Positions 53,639 to 59,226 of a DNA stretch of 59,226 nucleotides are shown piece after piece. The DNA is taken from contig CANAZY010000007.1 of assembly GCA_947365805.1 (NCBI GenBank), forward strand, positions 1 to 59,226, given 5' to 3'. Under the pieces are notes generated by a model. The model did no database searches. It saw only the letters and a list, made by a program, of their open reading frames with translations, and had not been told where the DNA came from. Source of the DNA: an uncultured Clostridium sp. (GTDB lineage Bacteria > Bacillota > Clostridia > TANB77 > CAG-508). A program made the position numbers and the translations under genes. Position 1 is the stretch's first letter. The number at the start of each line of letters is the position of its first letter.

Positions 53639-54196
53639 CTAATTATATTGGTTCATTGCATGATCCATTCCATTTTTTAAAATATCAATAACAGCTTCTG
53701 CTGCTATTTTCGTTCCTTTTTCTAGAATTTCATATTCTTCATTTGGTACTTGTCCTATTACATAATTTATCATATCATTTTTATATGTGGGGGTTCCAAT
53801 TCCTACTCTAACTCTTGGAAATGTATCACTTCCTATTTCTTGCACTACGGATTTCATTCCATTATGATTTCCTGGTCCACCTTTTTTTCGAATTTTGATG
53901 ATTCCTTTTTCGATGTCAATATCATCATAAATAACAATTACATGGTCTATTGGTATTTTATAAAACTGCACAAATTGTCTTACAGAGGTACCACTTAAAT
54001 TCATATAGGTTTGTGGTTTTACAAGAATTACTTTTTCTCCTTCTATTATAGTATCTGTATAGATTGCATCAAATTTCTTTTTATCAAATGAAATATGATA
54101 TTTTTCTGCTATTTTGTTAATTGTGCTAAACCCCATATTGTGTCTTGTTTTGGCATATTGTTCTTCTGGATTTCCAAGTCCAACTACTAAATACAT
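53639..54196 (-). CDS. pth: peptidyl-tRNA hydrolase
   Basis: Pth releases tRNA from peptidyl-tRNA that drops off the ribosome, a consequence of abortive or stalled translation. The 185-residue protein shows GLGNPEEQYAKTRHNMGF (catalytic His in RHNMG), KPQTYMNLSG, DDIDIEKG and GGPGNHNGMKSV. Length is normal. Confidence 0.97.
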   Translation of the reverse strand: MYLVVGLGNPEEQYAKTRHNMGFSTINKIAEKYHISFDKKKFDAIYTDTIIEGEKVILVKPQTYMNLSGTSVRQFVQFYKIPIDHVIVIYDDIDIEKGIIKIRKKGGPGNHNGMKSVVQEIGSDTFPRVRVGIGTPTYKNDMINYVIGQVPNEEYEILEKGTKIAAEAVIDILKNGMDHAMNQYN

Positions 54197-54271
54197 GGCT
54201 TGCTCCTTTTTATTATTTTCCTATCTATTTTACATTGTTTTACTTTATTTTACAAGCTGTTTTTATTATTT

Positions 54272-54754
54272 TTACCATATTCTTACTCCTTCTATGTGAA
54301 TCATACGAGCATTTTGATATTGGTAGCTAGAAAGTCTTTTTCCATAGGAATCAAATGTATGAGTTGCAACATATATATCATCTTGCGTTTTTTCTATTAC
54401 CAATAAACTATGAGAATAAATATTGCCATCAAACGAAAGCTGGATAATATCACCTACCTGTAGTTCCTCTTGTTCTACTATTTTTCCAAATGGGCCAACT
54501 GATTTATTTTGAGTTAAAAAATTGTGTAAAAATTCTACTCCTGTCCAACTTGGCGATTTCTGGTTTGCATTTTTATAATACCAACCAGCTTTTTCATAAT
54601 TCATATAAGCTACTCCTGCAAAAATGCATTGTGATACAAAGTTTGTGCAATCTCCTCCTATTTTATCATAATTGTAATAATCAGGATTTCTAAGATATGC
54701 CCACTTTTTTGCATATTGTTTTGCTTTTCCTCTATTATATTCTACTATTTTCAT
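54272..54754 (-). CDS. amidase-domain (NlpC/P60-like) protein
   Basis: A 160-residue protein of the amidase domain family (PF12671). It has NRGKAKQYAKKWA at the start, the Cys active-site segment GGDCTNFVSQCIFAG, the SWTGVEFLHNFL region, GDIIQLSF and HSLLVIEK with the His. I start at ATG 54754. It should hydrolyse amide bonds in peptides or peptidoglycan. Its ribosome site lies inside a hairpin that also ends the upstream gene. No signal peptide is seen, so a cytoplasmic or spore-internal site is possible. Confidence 0.85.
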   Translation of the reverse strand: MKIVEYNRGKAKQYAKKWAYLRNPDYYNYDKIGGDCTNFVSQCIFAGVAYMNYEKAGWYYKNANQKSPSWTGVEFLHNFLTQNKSVGPFGKIVEQEELQVGDIIQLSFDGNIYSHSLLVIEKTQDDIYVATHTFDSYGKRLSSYQYQNARMIHIEGVRIW

Positions 54755-54802
54755 AAAAAACACCTCTTACTATTTTATGAAAATAGTAAGAAGGTGTTTC
54801 TT
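54755..54802 (-). terminator. terminator that masks the amidase gene's ribosome site
   Basis: On the minus strand AAACACC(T)TCTTACTATTTT pairs with AAAATAGTAAGAGGTGTTT, followed by TTTTTT and ATG 54754. The 3' arm contains AGAGGTG, the only Shine-Dalgarno-like site. The hairpin ends the 54806-56305 gene and would also block translation of read-through RNA. Confidence 0.75.
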
Positions 54803-54805
54803 ATT

Positions 54806-56305
54806 TTAAAGAATATATAAAATCAGCTGAATGAATAAGTAAATCATAATTATTCCTATCACTGTTTTTATTGCTTTTCGTTTTTGCGATTTTGGACTTT
54901 CTAAATCTTTTATACTTAAATAGTATTTTGCTCGTTTTAGCCTAATTATTTTCATAGAATTTAGGTCTGATAATGATAAGCTATTTGCATATTCTTTTGG
55001 TAATTTGTTAATATAAATTCCACTTGCATAATCTAGCGCTTTTTTGTTTTTAAAATATTCGATGATTTTATATTCCATTATTTTTTTATTAATTAAATTA
55101 TTTTGATATCCTTTTTTAGGTTCTGTAATAACTTGTTCTATGCTTTTTTCTTGGTAATAAATCGATACTCTAATTGAATTTCTAAAATAGAAATACCAAA
55201 TTAAAATATAAATCATACTTTTTGCAAATACGTTAGTTTCATAGGTAATATAGGTTACAAAATCTTGATTTATTCCTATTGCAACTAGTTGTATGATACC
55301 TCGGCTAATGGTTAGTAGCATAACTCCTATTAGCATACCAATCAATGTATGTTCAATTTTCTTTATCGTTTTTGCTTCTTTTTTCGTTAAGTGATACGCT
55401 ATATAAATAACTCCTATTAATTGAATTACATTTTGTAAAATTGCTAGAACTGTATAAATCTTGGTAATTAGTAATGCTTGTCCTGCCCAGTTATTATTTA
55501 TAATTTCATCTACCACACCAAAAAGCAAATTAAGTATATTAAGTACTATTGTTACTGCAAATAAAATTAATATTCCTCTAAATTTAGAATAGTCAATTGC
55601 TTTTTTCATATACTCCGTTACATGGCGTAATATACTAGCTTTTTCACTTTCTTCTACTTGTACTTTATTCTTTTTCTCTTTTATGAAATAAACAACACCT
55701 AATATCAGTATCATGATTGGTATTACCAAAAAAGACATAGTTTCTTTAAAGCTACTTTCGTTCTTCCTAGCCAAAATCTCAATACTGTCCATCATTTTTC
55801 TTACTTTAGAAGAATCTACTTCTTTGTTTAAAAAACTTACCGAAACAATAAGAGCTTTTCCTTCATAAATTGTATAATACTCTTCTGTTTGGACAGTCTG
55901 TTCATTAGTCTTTTTTTCATAAACTGTATCAATAAACAACATATCATCTTTTTCATAAGTTTCCTGCTTTAATACACTTTGTCCATCTTCTAACTTTGCC
56001 TTACCATACTGTTCAACAAACACTTTATAGTTTTGTTCTGATAATCCTTTTAAACTTCCTAGTCTCTTCGTTAATTCACTATCCAATTGCGTAATCATAA
56101 CCGATTCATCTTGATAGTCATTAATTGCATGTAAGTAAATATGATTTTGTTCATAATACTCTTTCATCTTCGTATCTGTTATATCAATTTGTTTTAAATT
56201 ATCTGGTAAAGTAATTTGAATGTTTAATCCATTTGCTTTCACGATGTTAAATGTCATTATCAGTACTATAAATAAAACAGCACTTGCTATTATTTTCTTC
56301 TTCAT
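54806..56305 (-). CDS. membrane protein with N-terminal extracytoplasmic domain
   Basis: A 499-residue protein. I start at MKKKIIASA behind AAGGAG. A signal or anchor helix (about 4-22) is followed by an extracytoplasmic domain of about 180 residues (LNIQITLPDNLKQIDITDT...), a transmembrane helix near 205-222, a basic/acidic loop, and about four more helices with the fold of a small integral domain, then a C-terminal coiled tail. No family is recognised. Its downstream neighbour is the amidase-domain gene. Confidence 0.7.
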   Translation of the reverse strand: MKKKIIASAVLFIVLIMTFNIVKANGLNIQITLPDNLKQIDITDTKMKEYYEQNHIYLHAINDYQDESVMITQLDSELTKRLGSLKGLSEQNYKVFVEQYGKAKLEDGQSVLKQETYEKDDMLFIDTVYEKKTNEQTVQTEEYYTIYEGKALIVSVSFLNKEVDSSKVRKMMDSIEILARKNESSFKETMSFLVIPIMILILGVVYFIKEKKNKVQVEESEKASILRHVTEYMKKAIDYSKFRGILILFAVTIVLNILNLLFGVVDEIINNNWAGQALLITKIYTVLAILQNVIQLIGVIYIAYHLTKKEAKTIKKIEHTLIGMLIGVMLLTISRGIIQLVAIGINQDFVTYITYETNVFAKSMIYILIWYFYFRNSIRVSIYYQEKSIEQVITEPKKGYQNNLINKKIMEYKIIEYFKNKKALDYASGIYINKLPKEYANSLSLSDLNSMKIIRLKRAKYYLSIKDLESPKSQKRKAIKTVIGIIMIYLFIQLILYIL

Positions 56306-56358
56306 AGTTTTTCTCCTTATTATTGGATTTATTATAATACAAATTATCCTTAAAAGCA

Positions 56359-56387
56359 AATAACAGAAGATATTTTCTTCTGTTATT
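56359..56387. terminator. terminator after tagD
   Basis: AATAACAGAAGA pairs with TCTTCTGTTATT. The tagD stop codon (56383-56385) lies in its 3' arm. Confidence 0.85.
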
Positions 56388-56811
56388 CTGGTATTTGGTC
56401 GACTCCATTAACTGGCTCTTTTAATCCCAATTCTTCTTTTATTTTGGTTGTTGATATTCCTTCTGTTCTTTTTAGAAAAATTAATTCACATTTTTCTTTT
56501 AAATAGTCAAACTTATCACTTTTTTCCCAATCATCCCCCATTACAACAACATCTACTTTATATTCTTCTATATCATGAAGTTTTTGTGCCCAATTTTCTT
56601 CTGGTATTACTAAATCTACATATCGAATTGCTTCTAACATCTTTTTTCTTGTTTTATAATTATGATATGCCTTTTTTCCTTTTAGTTCATTAAATTCGTC
56701 TGTAGATAAAGCTACAATTAGATAGTCTCCTAATTTCTTGGCTCTTTTTAATAATCTTATATGTCCATAATGTAATAAATCAAATGTTCCATATGTTAGT
56801 ACTCTTTTCAT
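56383..56811 (-). CDS. tagD: glycerol-3-phosphate cytidylyltransferase
   Basis: TagD makes CDP-glycerol from CTP and glycerol-3-phosphate for wall teichoic acid. The 142-residue protein has TYGTFDLLHYGH (HxGH motif at 14-17), VVVMGDDWE and the RTEGISTTKIK motif. It lies 12 bp below the CDP-glycerol glycerophosphotransferase gene. Confidence 0.96.
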   Translation of the reverse strand: MKRVLTYGTFDLLHYGHIRLLKRAKKLGDYLIVALSTDEFNELKGKKAYHNYKTRKKMLEAIRYVDLVIPEENWAQKLHDIEEYKVDVVVMGDDWEKSDKFDYLKEKCELIFLKRTEGISTTKIKEELGLKEPVNGVDQIPE

Positions 56812-56823
56812 ATTTATACTCCT

Positions 56824-57918
56824 TTATAATTTTAAAAATTCTACAATTCTTTTACTATTCTGATTATCGCTATATTTATTAAATATTTTATTTAGTTTTT
56901 GTCTTTCCTCTTTATATTTATCTTTATTTTCCAAAATTTCAAATAAAAATTTTTCTAAATTTTCATAATCTTTTATATGTGTTCCTGGCATATATTCCAA
57001 TGGTTCTTTAAAAACATATCCCTTATATTCTTTTAAATCATCAATTGTAAAACCAATTGGTTTATCTAAAATCATATAATCGAAATAAACAGATGAATAA
57101 TCTGTAATTAATGCATCTGACTCTGCTATTAAATTGTATAATTTTATATTTTTTTCTTCTAATTCATCGTTTTTAACAATCTTTATACTCTTCATTGAAT
57201 TTATTTTAATCTTTGATAAGTCTTGTGCTGGATGCACTTTTAACATAAGTAATATTTGTTCTTTTTGTAAAAATTTATCTAATTTTTCTAATTCTTCAAT
57301 ATTGCTAAATATTGGTATACCTAACGAGAATTCTTTTTTCGAATCTATATTGCTTCCTGTTCTATGTTGACGATATGTTGGCATCCATAATATAAACTTT
57401 TTAAACTTTTGGTTGGGATATAGCTTTTCTAAGCAGTTATTTTTTATCCATAAGTCATCATTTCTTGGATTATTAAAATAAATCAATTTTTCTTTTGAAA
57501 TATGTAATTCCCTTTCATATATATCAGTAAAAAATTCAGAAGGGCATAATAAAAAGTCCCAATCATTATTGTCTATTTTATAGTCATTTAACTTTTTTAA
57601 TAAAGTTCCGTGCCACAAATTTAAATATACTTGTCTTTCATCAAATTTTTTAATATTTCTATTAGAGCCAATTAAAAATTTTGCATCTTCAATATTTTTT
57701 TTCATATGTTCATATTCATATTCATTTTTAGGTTCTACATATGAAAAACTCACATTTTTTATTTTGATATTTTTAAATTTTTCGGGATTTTCTACTAACC
57801 ATATCATCTCATATTTATCGTTTTTTTGTTTATCTACTAAATAATCAAACAGAGTCCTTGTATTATCCGAAAAATCCGAAAAACTTTCAAAAACAATTTT
57901 GTCCTTCAAATTTCCCAT
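56824..57918 (-). CDS. CDP-glycerol:glycerophosphate glycerophosphotransferase
   Basis: A 364-residue TagB/TagF-like enzyme that transfers glycerophosphate from CDP-glycerol to a growing teichoic acid. Signatures: VYLNLWHGTLLKKL, FLLCPSEFFTDIY, ILWMPTYRQHR, LKVHPAQ and LITDYSSVYFDYMILDKPIGF, cut here to LITDYSSVYFDYM. It is the polymerase-like domain alone, without an N-terminal glycosyltransferase. It lies between tagD and a glycosyltransferase-like gene. Confidence 0.93.
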   Translation of the reverse strand: MGNLKDKIVFESFSDFSDNTRTLFDYLVDKQKNDKYEMIWLVENPEKFKNIKIKNVSFSYVEPKNEYEYEHMKKNIEDAKFLIGSNRNIKKFDERQVYLNLWHGTLLKKLNDYKIDNNDWDFLLCPSEFFTDIYERELHISKEKLIYFNNPRNDDLWIKNNCLEKLYPNQKFKKFILWMPTYRQHRTGSNIDSKKEFSLGIPIFSNIEELEKLDKFLQKEQILLMLKVHPAQDLSKIKINSMKSIKIVKNDELEEKNIKLYNLIAESDALITDYSSVYFDYMILDKPIGFTIDDLKEYKGYVFKEPLEYMPGTHIKDYENLEKFLFEILENKDKYKEERQKLNKIFNKYSDNQNSKRIVEFLKL

Positions 57919-57925
57919 ATTATAA

Positions 57926-59170
57926 TTATTCTCCTTTTTCTCTTAAGCATTCTTTTATTTGATTCCATACTTCATTTGTTTTTATATATTCTTTATAATG
58001 TTTTGCTACATTCTTGTCTGCTTGTTCTAATGCTATGATTAATTCTTCAAAGTCAGCATTATAAAATAGTTTATCAATTTGAGGAATACTCATTTCTAAT
58101 TTTTTCTTTACTTCAATTATATTTTCTTTATATTGTTCTTTGTCTTTTATATACATTAATAGTGGTTTATATTTAATCCATCCTAATGATGCTTGTAAGA
58201 ATCTATGCTCTATACTGTCCTCATCAATATTAATTTTTCTTAAAGCTTTTGGCATTCTTTCTCTCATAATTTGTGGATATTTCAAAAATCCATCATGAAA
58301 ATGATATGTAGGAATTCTTAATACTTTTGTATCTTTTAGTAGAGTAGAAAAAAATGTATCTTCTCCTCTTGCTCCTTTCGGATTATAGAATGCTGGAATT
58401 TTATCAATTGATTTTAAATTTAAACATAATGTTGAACCTGCTATCCATTTTCCTGTGCCATCATATTCAATTTCATATGATTCGTTATCTAGTATTTCTT
58501 TTTTTGCATAAGTAACTCCATTATCTTTTTGAAATCTTTCTTTAATATTTTCCCAATTCACAATGTCATTACTAATTCCTTCAATAAATTCTTTAAATGC
58601 CTCTTCTGTTATATCATCCCCAACTTGCATATATGGTATTGGAGAAATATACCCACAATGATGTCCAATTGTAATATCTGAATCTTCGATATTTTTAATG
58701 TGGTCTTGTATATTACTTTGTTTTATCCATTCTAATGTTTTATCTTCATTTTTTAAGACAGCGACAGGATATTCGTCATCGTCCCAAAATAGCACATAGT
58801 CCATTTTTCTTTTTAGTGCATAATACATGACTGTATTTCTACCTTTAGCATGACCATGTCCTAATATTAAATCTATTTCATCTTTTTTAAAGTCATATCT
58901 TGATACTAATATTTTCTTTTCTTCTTCGATATCTTCTGGAGTGATGTATTTGATTTTAATATTCTTATATACTTGTGGTATAATACCATAGAAATCTGTT
59001 CTTTTTGTAAATTGGTATTCCATATCGTATAAAATAAATATGGTAATATTTACTTTTTTATCTAGCTTAGAAACTTGTTCTATTATATTTTGATAATATG
59101 AATTTATAATCTTACATACATTAGGTCTACCTGTTACAAATCCAATTCCAAACTCTATTGTATCTTGCAT
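57926..59170 (-). CDS. GT-A-fold glycosyltransferase-like protein
   Basis: A 414-residue protein. I start at MQDTIEFGIGF (59170) because AAAGGAG is 7 bases upstream of that ATG; an ATG two codons earlier is too close. The N-terminal half looks like a GT-A nucleotide-sugar fold: FGIGFVTGRPNVCKII, FILYDMEY, and a DxD-type motif in VLFWDDDEYP. A later GGARGEDTFFSTLLK-like segment (KGARGEDTFFSTLL) could bind acceptor. Context with tagD suggests teichoic acid decoration or linkage. The donor and acceptor are not identifiable. Confidence 0.75.
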   Translation of the reverse strand: MQDTIEFGIGFVTGRPNVCKIINSYYQNIIEQVSKLDKKVNITIFILYDMEYQFTKRTDFYGIIPQVYKNIKIKYITPEDIEEEKKILVSRYDFKKDEIDLILGHGHAKGRNTVMYYALKRKMDYVLFWDDDEYPVAVLKNEDKTLEWIKQSNIQDHIKNIEDSDITIGHHCGYISPIPYMQVGDDITEEAFKEFIEGISNDIVNWENIKERFQKDNGVTYAKKEILDNESYEIEYDGTGKWIAGSTLCLNLKSIDKIPAFYNPKGARGEDTFFSTLLKDTKVLRIPTYHFHDGFLKYPQIMRERMPKALRKINIDEDSIEHRFLQASLGWIKYKPLLMYIKDKEQYKENIIEVKKKLEMSIPQIDKLFYNADFEELIIALEQADKNVAKHYKEYIKTNEVWNQIKECLREKGE

Positions 59171-59226
59171 TCTCATTCTCCTTTGTTTTATATATAATTA
59201 CTTGTATAACACATACGTCTAATTAT

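Overview
The window is AT-rich and nearly all genes lie on the minus strand. Gene content points to an anaerobic, endospore-forming member of the Clostridia (Firmicutes). It carries the spoIIA operon (spoIIAA-spoIIAB-sigF), spoIID, a SpoIIQ-type peptidase, yunB, a SipL/SafA-like DUF3794-LysM protein, veg, yabG, spoVS, an SspH-type protein, bofA and spoIIID. Housekeeping genes include recA, recX, scpA, rny, mreB, mtaB, glyS, smpB, pth and RNase E/G. No rRNA, tRNA or CRISPR was seen.

Layout. 1-9600: a structured RNA unit, two small secreted or membrane proteins, smpB, fba, a deacetylase, a nucleoside kinase, an MFS transporter and sspH. 9600-16600: glyS behind a T-box, an atypical secD/secF pair, spoIIQ and spoIID. 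16600-34600: the spoIIA operon, scpA-recX, recA, spoVS, ymdB, rny, mtaB, mreB, yunB, sipL, veg, yabG and an HD hydrolase. 34650-35013: a zinc-ribbon gene whose ribosome binding site is locked in a hairpin. 35160-42884: a mobile element that splits spoIIID. 43083-49550: a P-loop kinase, a lipase, a second MFS protein and a folate module (ecfT, ecfA, folC, folT) behind a THF riboswitch. 50183-59170: an acyl-CoA synthetase, bofA, RNase E/G, pth, an amidase-domain protein and teichoic-acid genes.

Two observations dominate. (1) Eight genes are broken in the conceptual translation, each exactly at an in-frame CGG codon, and each is restored by a +1 shift that skips the C and reads GGN (Gly). They are a nucleoside kinase (7898), spoIID (15935), sigF (17238), sipL (31039), an HD hydrolase (34483), a DUF6076 gene inside the mobile element (38855), ecfA (47306, inside Walker A) and an acyl-CoA synthetase (50619). 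I found no in-frame CGG in the other conserved genes. CGG therefore looks like a +1 frameshift signal, or an unassigned or quadruplet codon, in this genome. (2) spoIIID is interrupted by a 7.7-kb element flanked by 17-bp direct repeats and encoding a large serine recombinase at its edge. Precise excision rebuilds an 89-residue SpoIIID in frame, so this is a skin-like element in a sporulation gene other than sigK. The element also carries a MobV relaxase, a probable type III toxin-antitoxin locus with pseudoknotted 48-nt repeats, and a small candidate directionality factor. Its attachment site lies inside the recombinase gene, so integration swaps the recombinase C-terminus.

All calls are by eye from sequence and motif recognition; no database search was run.
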